Below, piece by piece: positions 9,160 to 17,591 of a stretch of 64,000 bases of DNA. Positions within the stretch are counted from its first letter, which is position 1. Every line of letters starts with the position of its first letter. The stretch is taken from the NCBI GenBank assembly GCA_013112555.1, contig JABFGK010000001.1:1214581-1278580 (forward strand), in the 5' to 3' direction. The notes under the pieces were generated by a model. The model searched no databases. It was given only the letters and a program-made list of their open reading frames with translations, and was not told the DNA's origin. The translations under genes were made by a program, and so were the position numbers. Source of the stretch: Planctomycetota bacterium (GTDB lineage: Bacteria; Planctomycetota; Phycisphaerae; Phycisphaerales; UBA5793).

Positions 9160-10460
9160 AGGTTTCCTCTTTCATTCGAATGGTCATCGGTCTCGTGTGT
9201 CGTGGTACTGTCGGGGTTGCTCGACGATGGATCGATCGGATCCGGTGACAGGGGGTAGGTCGTCATGAGCCGTCGAAGAGGCATCGTCAAATCGCACATC
9301 ACGGCCCCGAATACGGCTGCCAGGAGCAGGTGATCGTTGAGCATCTGCGACGTCAGGCAGAGGATCCCGACCGCCGCCTGGAGTGATGCGGCATTCGTAA
9401 GTCTCAGTGTATATCGAAACGCCGGCTTCCACGGGCTCCCGAGCAGACGAGCCCCGCCGGCCGCACCGAACCATCGGGCATCGCCGCTGACCAGCAGCGC
9501 CAGCAGCACCGGGCCCCAGACACCGAAGTAATACAGGTCGATTGACACGAGCGTCATCGTGATTGCCAAGCATGCTGCAATGGTAGAGACCCTGGACGAC
9601 CACCGTTGGGCCAGGCAGCCCACGACACACCCGACAACGGCCCCGACAATCCCGGCAGCCGGGAGCAGTGCCTGAGCGTTCGGCTGTTGGGGCGCGTCGA
9701 GATCCGGCAGAAGCCGAAGCGTGCACCAGACACCAACTGCCAGACACAGGAGCCAACATATGGCCCCACAGCGATCGACGGTCGCTGACACGGCATCGAC
9801 GGCAACATCATCATCGGCCCCGGGGGATCCTTCAGGGGCCCGGTGCTGTTTGCAGCGTGACGATGATGCGACGGTATACGTCAGGCCGAGAATGGCAGCC
9901 GGGACCAGTGGAATCGAGAAGAAGAACGACGCTGCCAGTGCGATCAGGCCGGCTGTGGTGACGGTCATCCAGGCACAGAGAAACGATGCATTGTGCCAAC
10001 TCCCTCCCCGGCGAAAGAGGCGCTTGCCGGGAATGTGCAGGCCGATGGCTGCCATGCACGCGAACACGATGAACATCACTCGGGGCAATGCATGGGAGGC
10101 AACGGCTCGTTGATAGGTTTGCTCTGCCTGCGCGAGTTCGCGCTCATGCTGCTGCGTCAACTCGTCAAGCGCAACGGGTGAGACGCCTGTGGACAGCAAT
10201 GTGAGTCGGTCACTGCGATGTGCATCCTCGAGATCCTGCAGCGCGTGCCGCTGTGCTGACCCGCCCGTCACGAAGCGTTCATACAATGTCGGCTGAAATC
10301 GCCCGGCGATCGTCGGGCCGAACAGAGCCCCGATGAGGACGGCCGTGATGAAACAGGCGCGGCTGACACCGACTCGACGAGATACGACGGCGAGTATGCA
10401 GAATGAGGCAATGACGACTGCTGCCAGAATGCCGAAATTGAGGACCGCGAGCGATTCCAT
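9156..10460 (-). CDS. Multi-pass membrane protein, unknown function
   Basis: 434 residues with roughly ten hydrophobic segments, for example FGILAAVVIASFCILAVVS, ACFITAVLIGALFGPTIAG and VSIDLYYFGVWGPVLLALLV. A charged, probably coiled-coil loop (residues 75-115, LTQQHERELAQAEQTYQ) follows the second helix. The C-terminal tail is hydrophilic and rich in Ser, Asp and Thr. The fold vaguely recalls cation:proton antiporter-like proteins, but no signature proves it. First gene of the likely operon 10460-5080. Confidence 0.7.
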   Translation of the reverse strand: MESLAVLNFGILAAVVIASFCILAVVSRRVGVSRACFITAVLIGALFGPTIAGRFQPTLYERFVTGGSAQRHALQDLEDAHRSDRLTLLSTGVSPVALDELTQQHERELAQAEQTYQRAVASHALPRVMFIVFACMAAIGLHIPGKRLFRRGGSWHNASFLCAWMTVTTAGLIALAASFFFSIPLVPAAILGLTYTVASSSRCKQHRAPEGSPGADDDVAVDAVSATVDRCGAICWLLCLAVGVWCTLRLLPDLDAPQQPNAQALLPAAGIVGAVVGCVVGCLAQRWSSRVSTIAACLAITMTLVSIDLYYFGVWGPVLLALLVSGDARWFGAAGGARLLGSPWKPAFRYTLRLTNAASLQAAVGILCLTSQMLNDHLLLAAVFGAVMCDLTMPLRRLMTTYPLSPDPIDPSSSNPDSTTTHETDDHSNERGNL

Positions 10461-10558
10461 CGCCGAGATCGTAGGCTCGGGTTCAGGCCGTTGAAATACC
10501 GAATGCAGCGAGTTCGGAGGATCGGGGCCGTCTACTCATCCGGACCGATTGTGTGCAA

Positions 10559-11419
10559 TCACGTGTCAGACTTATCCATCGTAATCTGGGCATATGCATT
10601 GTGATTGTGGATGGATTCGAAGTTCTCGGAGCGGACTGAGTACCAGGTGATCCGCTCGTCGGCATTGAGCGTAAGAGCCGCATCACGAACGATGTCCTCG
10701 ACGAACTTCGGATTGTCATACGCCTGCTCGGTGACGAATTTCTCATCCGGGCGCTTCAGCACGGAGTACAACGGTGCGCTGGCAGCGTCTTCGACCATGG
10801 TCACCAGGTCCTCGATCCACAGTTCGCCGGTGAAGCGGACTTCGGCATCGATCTGGCAGCGCTGGTTGTGGGCACCGTACTCACTGATCTCCCGCGAGCA
10901 TGGGCACAGGCTGGCAGCGGGTACCGAAACGCCCATGACAAAGTCCGCATTCCCCTGACTGTCCACAGCACACTCGAAAGAGACGCGATAGTCGAGCAGA
11001 CCGGGCTGCTTGGTGACCGGTGCCTGCTTCTCGATGAAGTAGACAAACTCGAGTCGGACATGTGCATCCTCGGCATCAAGCCGTTCGCGCAGTTCACGGC
11101 AGATCGCATTGATCTTCTCAGGCCGGATTCCCTCTCGGTTCTCGCTGAGAACCTCGAGAAATCGGCTCATATGCGTGCCCTTCCGATCATGCGGGAGTGA
11201 GACATACATGTCGATCGTTGCCACGGTGGTCTCAGAACCCCCGTTGCGCGTCTTCAACGTGATCGGGTAGGTCACGTTCTTCACGCCGACGCGGTCAATC
11301 GCAATCTGCCGTCGATCGGAAAAGCCCTGCACATCAGGCATGGCCTTGCAGACTCCATTGGCCGGCGTCTCCGTAGCCCCGGTCTTGATTGTGGCGGACG
11401 TATCGGCTGGGGTTGCCAT
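10559..11419 (-). CDS. folE2: GTP cyclohydrolase IB (FolE2)
   Basis: 286 residues. FolE2 converts GTP to dihydroneopterin triphosphate, the first step of folate (and often queuosine) biosynthesis. It differs from FolE in not strictly needing zinc. The diagnostic segment VPAASLCPCSREISEYGAHN is complete, with the active-site Cys and the conserved Glu and His. The N-terminal MPDVQGFSDRR and the C-terminal IHNHNAYA are also family features. Roughly the first 25 residues are a variable Thr/Ala-rich extension. The queuosine enzyme gene tgt lies 4 kb away, but not in the same transcript. Confidence 0.95.
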   Translation of the reverse strand: MATPADTSATIKTGATETPANGVCKAMPDVQGFSDRRQIAIDRVGVKNVTYPITLKTRNGGSETTVATIDMYVSLPHDRKGTHMSRFLEVLSENREGIRPEKINAICRELRERLDAEDAHVRLEFVYFIEKQAPVTKQPGLLDYRVSFECAVDSQGNADFVMGVSVPAASLCPCSREISEYGAHNQRCQIDAEVRFTGELWIEDLVTMVEDAASAPLYSVLKRPDEKFVTEQAYDNPKFVEDIVRDAALTLNADERITWYSVRSENFESIHNHNAYAQITMDKSDT

Positions 11420-11646
11420 ATGCTATTTCTCCGTAGTGTGTTACGGAACACTGCTATCAAGTGTCGTCGCCCGCACCGTGCATTTGCTGCCGGGGCGGAG
11501 CATGGATTTGTGTGCCAATGGTACGCCGACTCGCATCGAGCAGTGCGGCAAAAGACCTGTGTGGACCCTATTTCAGGGATAGGCCCATTGAAGCACCAAT
11601 CAGGGGCCGGCGGGCCGTGTCCGGCAGTGGCGGAGCCGCCCCGGCG

Positions 11647-12543
11647 TCAGCCTTTTCTGATCAGTTTGACGGCCGGGGCAGGGGGGGCGGTAGGGTTTTG
11701 GCGCGAGGAGGTCAGCGAGGAGTCGCGATCCTCGTAGGCAAAACTCCGTGCCATGGCGATCCCGACCGAGACGCCCAGCAGACCGCCGGCTGCATAGTCG
11801 AGCGGAATCGGGCGTAACAGCGGCCACAGGGTGCCATCGAGTTGTTGCTCCAACGCCTGCGGCCCGACCATGAATATGGCAGCGAGGTACCCGACGACGG
11901 CAACGCCGAAGGGGGCCAGGAACAACATTGAGCCGCACGCATTCGGCCAGGTCATTCTCGTGATCATGACTGCCAGCGTTATTGCTGCGGCGGTCCCGTA
12001 GAGGGTCTGGCCCTTCAGGTCGGTTCTCAAGAAGGCCCAGCAGAAGCCACATCCCAGTACCAGCGCCACACCGGTTGCCATCAGGCTCTGCTTATCCGCC
12101 CAGGCCACTTCATTCGGGTATTGGTTCGGTGCCCAGCGGTGAAGGGCCCATACACCCAGTAGCGAGACGAGGCCCCACGCCACTGCCTCGACGGCGAGCA
12201 TGACATACAGGGACGCGCCGAGGGCATCCTGCCCGACAGCCGACCGAATGAGGCTGTCAATGCTCGGGGCCTGGTTCGACATCAGCAGCCAGCCGAGGCC
12301 GAGGATAAAGGCGCCGGTGTATCGATGGGTGAGTTTGCCGCCGGCTATCGTGAGGATCAGGATCAGGACCGAGCACCCGACGAACGGGATGAAGGCCGAC
12401 CCAAGGCCTGAAACGGCAAAAGCGGCCGGGACGGAGTCAGCACCGTCGGCTGCATGGAGGTTGCCGACTGCCCAATAGGTGAGTGGGAGCAGGATGAGCC
12501 CTGCCACACAGACCACACACGTTTGCTTGATTGAATCCCACAT
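11647..12543 (-). CDS. Multi-pass membrane protein, unknown function
   Basis: 298 residues with about seven or eight hydrophobic helices (VVCVAGLILLPLTYWAV, FVGCSVLILILTIAGGKL, SLMATGVALVLGCGFCWAFL and others). It ends in a Pro/Ala-rich cytoplasmic-looking tail. A 227-base gap separates it from folE2 downstream, and 60 bases separate it from the barrel protein on its other side. I see no recognisable family motif. Confidence 0.7.
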   Translation of the reverse strand: MWDSIKQTCVVCVAGLILLPLTYWAVGNLHAADGADSVPAAFAVSGLGSAFIPFVGCSVLILILTIAGGKLTHRYTGAFILGLGWLLMSNQAPSIDSLIRSAVGQDALGASLYVMLAVEAVAWGLVSLLGVWALHRWAPNQYPNEVAWADKQSLMATGVALVLGCGFCWAFLRTDLKGQTLYGTAAAITLAVMITRMTWPNACGSMLFLAPFGVAVVGYLAAIFMVGPQALEQQLDGTLWPLLRPIPLDYAAGGLLGVSVGIAMARSFAYEDRDSSLTSSRQNPTAPPAPAVKLIRKG

Positions 12544-12603
12544 TCAGATGCCACCCGTTCCCGTCAGTCCGATCTGGTGAGGAGTCGGTTCGTCGCGCTC
12601 CGG

Positions 12604-13494
12604 TTAGAACGTAATTGTGCCGCCAACGTAGAGGCCTGCCAGTCGGCCATCGAATTCATACGGTCCGCCGGTGGCACTGTCATCCTCGAGGTTGACATCA
12701 AGCTGGCGGTACCCGATCCGGAGCCCCATGTTGTCGGTGACCAGATACTCTGCCCCGGCCCAGATATCAAAATAGGAGACGGTCGCATCACTGCCGCCTC
12801 CGGCACCGAGTGTGAGTGCCAGATCGACACTCCAGTGCCCGGCCGTCGTGTAATCTTCAGATCGGGCAATCCGGACGCGGACTCCACCCTCGAGGCCGAG
12901 GCTGCTGCCGTCATAACTGACCGTCGGGCCTCCTTCTGCTTCGAGACGCTGATCAAGGCCGATCATCCTCGTGCCGGCCAGCAGCGCAAACCGCAGTTCA
13001 TAATCGTCATCATGCAACACATTGCCGAAGGGGTCCCACCCTGCCTTGAGCCCGATGTTGGACAGCCCGAAGTCGTTGTGCACGACCGTGCCGGCTGACA
13101 CGGCTGAATCGAGAACCCCGAAGTCCTGTGCGATGGCCCCGGAGGATTCCGTGCTGAAGTCGAACCCTTCGAGCCACATGAGCCAGCGGCCGTGATCGTC
13201 CGTGTCATAGGTCAGCAGTGCCGAGCCGAGAAACGACGGTTCGCTGTCGTCCAATCCGAGCAGCGAATCGACATCCATCAGCGTGGCTGCCGAGCCCTTG
13301 AACGTCGATTCGCCGCTGAGCGATGCGAACCAGACCAGCGGCTGGGCTTCAATCCGCCAGCACCGCTGGGTTGTCATGGCCTGTTCGAATGTGCCAGACT
13401 CATCCTGTGCCGGTGCGTACTGGGTCGCTGCCGCCACCATCAGGATCAGGATCATGGTTCGGGTTGCGCGGTGTCGTCTCGTAGCGTGTGCCAT
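12604..13494 (-). CDS. Outer-membrane beta-barrel protein
   Basis: About 296 residues. A signal peptide (hydrophobic MILILMVAAATQYA, cleaved near APAQ) precedes alternating beta-strand sequence. The protein closes with GLYVGGTITF, a C-terminal Phe strand as read by the BAM machinery. Strands such as GLSNIGLKAGWDPFG, YELRFALLAGTRM and MGLRIGYRQLDVNLE fit an 8- to 12-strand barrel. The start at 13494 is preferred because GGAG lies about 10 bases upstream; a start at 13524 would only lengthen the cytoplasmic end. The cargo or ligand is unknown. Confidence 0.78.
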   Translation of the reverse strand: MAHATRRHRATRTMILILMVAAATQYAPAQDESGTFEQAMTTQRCWRIEAQPLVWFASLSGESTFKGSAATLMDVDSLLGLDDSEPSFLGSALLTYDTDDHGRWLMWLEGFDFSTESSGAIAQDFGVLDSAVSAGTVVHNDFGLSNIGLKAGWDPFGNVLHDDDYELRFALLAGTRMIGLDQRLEAEGGPTVSYDGSSLGLEGGVRVRIARSEDYTTAGHWSVDLALTLGAGGGSDATVSYFDIWAGAEYLVTDNMGLRIGYRQLDVNLEDDSATGGPYEFDGRLAGLYVGGTITF

Positions 13495-13755
13495 GTGGGG
13501 AGTGCTCCAGGTCGGCATGAGCACGAGGTGCGTAGGCAGCAGGCTGTTCGTGCTGACCGACCGAATCCGTTATCATGTACACGACATGCCGGGTGGAAGA
13601 AGGCTGTGCCTACAGTTGTAACGGCCTTCTCGGCTGTCGAAGAGTGAGCGATTCTAGACAGCACAGACGTACAACAAAACGTCTGAGATGAGAGAGGACT
13701 GAGGAGCGGGCCTACACCATCCGCCAGCGGTGCGAGTGAGCGCACAGGAAGCAGT

Positions 13756-14268
13756 ATGTCAGACGCAGAAAAACCTCGCCCGACGGGCCGGCCCCCGAGC
13801 AGTGAATCGGAATCGGCAGGGCACGGCTCGCAGGTTCCATTGGAGCCCGGACTCAGCCTCCCGAAGTCGATCGTGCGCTTCACCTTTGTGCGCAGTTCCG
13901 GGCCGGGCGGTCAAAACGTCAACAAGTTGAATACCAAGGCATGTCTTCATGTGTCGATGAGCGATCTCGTCGAACACTGTGGTCTTGATCACAGCGCGAC
14001 GGCGCGTCTTCGGCAGTTGGCCCGGACCCGGATCAACTCGGATGACGAGATTGTGATCCAGTCGAGTCGGCATCGGTCGCAGCGTCGAAATCGGCAGGAG
14101 TGCCTGCAGCGGTTGTCCCAGATGATCGAGGCAGCACAGCGGAGACCGTCGAAACGGCTCAGAACACGGCCGTCACGCGCATCCGTCGAGCGGCGGCTCG
14201 CTTCCAAGCGGAAACGGGCAGACGTGAAGCAGCGACGGAAGCGGGTTGATGACGGCGGTGCGGATTAG
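13756..14268 (+). CDS. arfB: ArfB-like peptidyl-tRNA hydrolase (ribosome rescue)
   Basis: 170 residues. The catalytic GGQ motif lies in VRSSGPGGQNVNKLNTKA, followed by the family's SRHRSQRRNRQECLQRL helix. It ends in a very basic tail (RLASKRKRADVKQRRKRVDD), which inserts in the empty mRNA channel of stalled ribosomes. There is no codon-recognition domain, which separates it from RF1 and RF2. The N-terminal extension of about 35 residues is longer than usual. Transcribed alone or with the FIST gene 95 bases downstream. Confidence 0.92.
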   Translation: MSDAEKPRPTGRPPSSESESAGHGSQVPLEPGLSLPKSIVRFTFVRSSGPGGQNVNKLNTKACLHVSMSDLVEHCGLDHSATARLRQLARTRINSDDEIVIQSSRHRSQRRNRQECLQRLSQMIEAAQRRPSKRLRTRPSRASVERRLASKRKRADVKQRRKRVDDGGAD

Positions 14269-14363
14269 CGCAGCATGTGCGGGGAACTCGCACCGTGTTC
14301 CGCTCGTATCTCACTATGATATAAATGTACGCCGACGTGCAGCGGCTGCATAGGATGGGGCAG

Positions 14364-15566
14364 ATGCCGGATGATACCTTCAAACTTGCGTGCACGATGA
14401 GCGACCAGCCGAGTACGGCCGGTGCGTGCGAGGAGGCCCTGTCCTCACTGGCTCGCACGATGGAGGGGCAGACTGACTTCGTCTGTGCCTTTTTCAGCCC
14501 GCATCATGTGCCTCGTGCCCCGCTGATTGCGTCGGAGATCCTTGATCAGCTGGCCCCGCAAGTCGTGACCGGTGCTTCGGGCGCCGGTGTGCTGGCAAAC
14601 GATCACGAACTCCAGGAACGCCCCGGTCTGACAATTATGGCTGCACGGATGCCGGGCGTCGCTTTTCACACCTTTACGCACGACGATCTTGATTTACTGC
14701 GTCCCGAGCCTGAGGAAGAGACGCTCTCGCAGATTCTCGGGTGCCCCTCGGCTGATATCCGGGGCATGATGCTGCTGCCGGACCCCTATACGCCGTTGGG
14801 GCGGATGATCAGCCCGCTGTCGCGCCTGATCAACAAGGGGCGATCGCACGATATGCTGGCACCGGTTTTTGGGGGCATTGCATCGGCAGGAGAGCGCCCG
14901 GGGGATAATCGACTGATTCTGAACGAAAAAGTGCTGCCCAGCGGGATCGTCGGGTTGGCCTGGAGCGGGGATATCCGGATGGAGGCCATCGTCAGCCAGG
15001 GATGCCGCCCGATCGGGTCCCCGATGATCGTCACAAATGCCAAGCGGAACATTATTCTGTCACTGGGTGGCCGAACCCCCCTGCAAGCGGTCCAGCAGAT
15101 GGCAACCGATCTCGACCCGGAGGATCAGGAACTCCTTCGGAACGGGCTCTTCATCGGCCGGGTCGTCAACGAGTACCAGGATTCCTTCGGCCGAGGTGAT
15201 TTCCTGATCCGCAATGTCATCGGCGTTGATCAGAAGCGTGGATTCGTAGCGTTGAATGACCAGGTGCGGACCGGGCAGACCATCCAGTTCCATGTGCGCG
15301 ATGCCAATGCAGCCACTGAGGATCTCGAATTGCTGCTTGCGGCCCAGCATTTCGACGTGCCACCCCTCGGTGGGCTCCTGTTTACCTGTACAGGGCGTGG
15401 GTCGAACCTGTTTGACGAGCCCGATCACGAAGTCTCGACGATCCGTGGCTGTTTGCCCGGTACGCCGGTTGCCGGCATGTTTGCAGCCGGTGAGATCGGC
15501 CCGATCGGGGCAGAGTCGTTTGTACACGGGCACACGGCATGCCTCGTTCTGATGCGCGGGTGCTGA
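14364..15566 (+). CDS. FIST N- and C-domain sensory protein
   Basis: About 400 residues. The N-terminal FIST domain (TGASGAGVLANDHELQERPG, GMMLLPDPYTP, PVFGGIASAGERPGDN) is followed by the C-terminal FIST_C domain (FIGRVVNEYQDSFGRGDFLI, ending AGEIGPIGAESFVHGHT). FIST proteins are thought to bind small ligands such as amino acids and often feed signal-transduction pathways. None is adjacent here, and no output domain is fused. I chose 14364 because AGGATGGGG precedes it; an upstream ATG at 14325 is possible. Confidence 0.87.
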   Translation: MPDDTFKLACTMSDQPSTAGACEEALSSLARTMEGQTDFVCAFFSPHHVPRAPLIASEILDQLAPQVVTGASGAGVLANDHELQERPGLTIMAARMPGVAFHTFTHDDLDLLRPEPEEETLSQILGCPSADIRGMMLLPDPYTPLGRMISPLSRLINKGRSHDMLAPVFGGIASAGERPGDNRLILNEKVLPSGIVGLAWSGDIRMEAIVSQGCRPIGSPMIVTNAKRNIILSLGGRTPLQAVQQMATDLDPEDQELLRNGLFIGRVVNEYQDSFGRGDFLIRNVIGVDQKRGFVALNDQVRTGQTIQFHVRDANAATEDLELLLAAQHFDVPPLGGLLFTCTGRGSNLFDEPDHEVSTIRGCLPGTPVAGMFAAGEIGPIGAESFVHGHTACLVLMRGC

Positions 15567-15620
15567 CGTCACGGCCGGGCTCTGCTTTGATAACCGTCTC
15601 GACAAATCCCCCTCACCGAT

Positions 15621-16778
15621 ATGCACCACAGCCTCCGATTTGAGATTCTGAACCGTTGTGCGACCACGCACGCTCGATGCGGGCGCGTGACGACGCCGAA
15701 CGGTTCTTTTGATACGCCTGCCTTCATGCCCGTCGGCACCCGGGCGTCCGTCAAGGGACTCCTGCCGCACGAGGTGGCAGCGACCGGGTCTCAGATCATC
15801 CTCAACAACACGTACCACCTCATGCTCCGGCCTGGTGAGGAACTGATCCGGCGAATGGGGGGGGTGCATCGGTTCATGGGATGGCATGGCCCGATTCTGA
15901 CCGATTCCGGCGGCTATCAGGTATTCTCACTGTCGCATATCAACCGGATTGATGAGGACGGCGTCACGTTTCGCTCGATCATCGACGGCAGCCCGGTGCG
16001 GCTGACGCCGGAGCGGTCGATCCAGGTGCAAAATGCGCTCGGGTCAGACATCATCATGGCGTTTGATGACTGCCCGCCGGGGACAGACCCGGCCGATGGG
16101 ATCTCAGATACCGTGCGACTTTCTGCAGCGGTTGACCGGACGGGCCGGTGGCTTGACCGCTGTGCCGCAGCCCACGAGCGGAGCCGTGAGCAGGCCCTTT
16201 TCGGGATTGTGCAGGGCGGGACAGACCTGGCACTGAGATCGCGTTCAGTGGAGCAAGTATGCAGTATTGACCTTCCTGGGTATGCGATAGGGGGCGTTGC
16301 CGTGGGGGAGGGGCAGGAGGAGATTGCCCGGATTGTGACATATACGGGCCCGCTGTTGCCGGCTGATCGGCCTCGCTATCTCATGGGCGTCGGGTACGAG
16401 CGGGATATTCTGACGGCTGTTCGGGCCGGCGTTGACATGTTTGACTGCGTGCTCCCGACACGAAATGGCCGAAATGGCAATGCCTTTACGCGATCCGGGC
16501 AAATTCGGCTGCGGAATGCCCAATATTCAGAGGATCAGGGCCCGATTGAGGCGGGGTGTGACTGTCGGGCCTGTGCCGGTGGGGAGTTCAGCCGGGCGTA
16601 TATTCGGCACCTGTTCATTTCGAAAGAAATGTTGGGGCCGATTTTGGTCAGCCTGCATAACATTCGCCACTTTCAGCGTCTGATGCTCGACATTCGCACT
16701 GCGATCGCGGAAGATGGCTGGCTACAACTCGTCGAGGACTGGCCTGTCCTGGCGGGTGATGGATCAATCAGTGCCTGA
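15621..16778 (+). CDS. tgt: Queuine/preQ1 tRNA-guanine transglycosylase
   Basis: 385 residues. Tgt exchanges guanine-34 for a queuosine precursor in tRNAs with GUN anticodons. The sequence has TPAFMPVGTRASVKGL, the catalytic Asp in LTDSGGYQVFS, FDDCPP, GIVQGG, the second catalytic Asp in DMFDCVLPTRNGR, and the zinc ligands CxCxxC plus a downstream His (CDCRACAGGEFSRAYIRHLF). It heads the conserved tgt-yajC-secDF cluster, 210 bases ahead of yajC. Confidence 0.97.
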   Translation: MHHSLRFEILNRCATTHARCGRVTTPNGSFDTPAFMPVGTRASVKGLLPHEVAATGSQIILNNTYHLMLRPGEELIRRMGGVHRFMGWHGPILTDSGGYQVFSLSHINRIDEDGVTFRSIIDGSPVRLTPERSIQVQNALGSDIIMAFDDCPPGTDPADGISDTVRLSAAVDRTGRWLDRCAAAHERSREQALFGIVQGGTDLALRSRSVEQVCSIDLPGYAIGGVAVGEGQEEIARIVTYTGPLLPADRPRYLMGVGYERDILTAVRAGVDMFDCVLPTRNGRNGNAFTRSGQIRLRNAQYSEDQGPIEAGCDCRACAGGEFSRAYIRHLFISKEMLGPILVSLHNIRHFQRLMLDIRTAIAEDGWLQLVEDWPVLAGDGSISA

Positions 16779-16941
16779 ATACGCTTGCGTACAGCGGCAG
16801 GTCCTGCAGCCTGGGGGCGGCAGCCTGCTGGTAGCGGTAACTGGTTGTGAATTGGGTACTTGACACACGCTCCGCATTATTCGAGACAGGGCGCCTGAGC
16901 GAACTCGGATGGATCGCGTTGCACACTGACATTGACGCACA

Positions 16942-16968
16942 CCGGCCGATCGAATGAGAATCGGCCGG
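16942..16968 (+). promoter_or_regulatory. Inverted repeat in the yajC leader
   Basis: A perfect 9-bp inverted repeat (CCGGCCGAT with ATCGGCCGG, 9-base loop) ends 20 bases before the yajC start codon and 10 bases before its GAGGTGG ribosome site (16979-16985). No T-run follows, so it is not an intrinsic terminator. It could be an operator or a leader hairpin; the function is not known. Confidence 0.45.
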
Positions 16969-16988
16969 GAGTTTGCGCGAGGTGGACC

Positions 16989-17473
16989 ATGATGGGAAGC
17001 ATTTGGCAGACGGTCGGTTCAGAGATTCCGGTCTCGATCGTGCTGGGACAAGTTGAGGGAACGCAAGGCAGCGGGAATGCCGGGCCGACCGGCGGGGGAA
17101 ACGGTCACGGGTCAGCCGGACCCGGGCGGGACCGGGGCCACCGGGCAGCCGGCCGTCGGCGGTGGTGCCGCGGGCGCAGCCGTCCTCGATGAACCCGCTG
17201 CTCTACCTTTTGCCTATTCTGGGGCTGTTTGTCTTCATGATGTGGACGAGCAGTTCGTCCCAGAAGAAGGAGAAGCGGCGTCGCGAGGAAATGCTGGGAA
17301 ATCTGCAGCGGCACGACAAGGTGCAGACCATCGGCGGCGTCATCGGTTCCGTGATCGAGGTCAAGGATGGCGAAGTCGTCCTGAAGGTGGATGAATCCAA
17401 CAACATTAAAATGCGTTTTGCACGCTCGGCCATTCAGACGGTGCTGTCTGACGGCGTTGAGGATGCAACCTGA
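16989..17473 (+). CDS. yajC: Sec translocase accessory subunit YajC (two frameshifts)
   Basis: The recognisable YajC core starts at 17189 (MNPLLYLLPILGLFVFMMW, then QKKEKRRREEMLGNLQRHDK and VQTIGGVIGSVIEV), but that ATG has no ribosome site. A strong GAGGTGG sits before an ATG at 16989. That frame gives a 35-residue start and a Gly/Pro/Thr-rich linker that joins the core if one G is removed from the run 17094-17098 and one from 17072-17074. The long Gly-rich N-terminal extension resembles what I recall of planctomycete YajC. I annotate the full gene; the minimum is 17189-17473. It acts in the SecDF-YajC complex at the inner membrane, with secDF next. Confidence 0.85.
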
Positions 17474-17591
17474 GACGGGGCTGAGCGTTCATTCTCGCAG
17501 GCGGGATGAGGAGCGACTCACATTGGTCTCGTGAGTCTGTGAGTGCGATGCATGCCGGCATGTCGGACTCAGTGCCGGATTGGAAGCGGTC

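Noticed and set aside
15060..15887. A 275-codon minus-strand ORF over the FIST and tgt genes
   Set aside because: It spans the end of one certain gene and the start of another on the opposite strand and has no motif.
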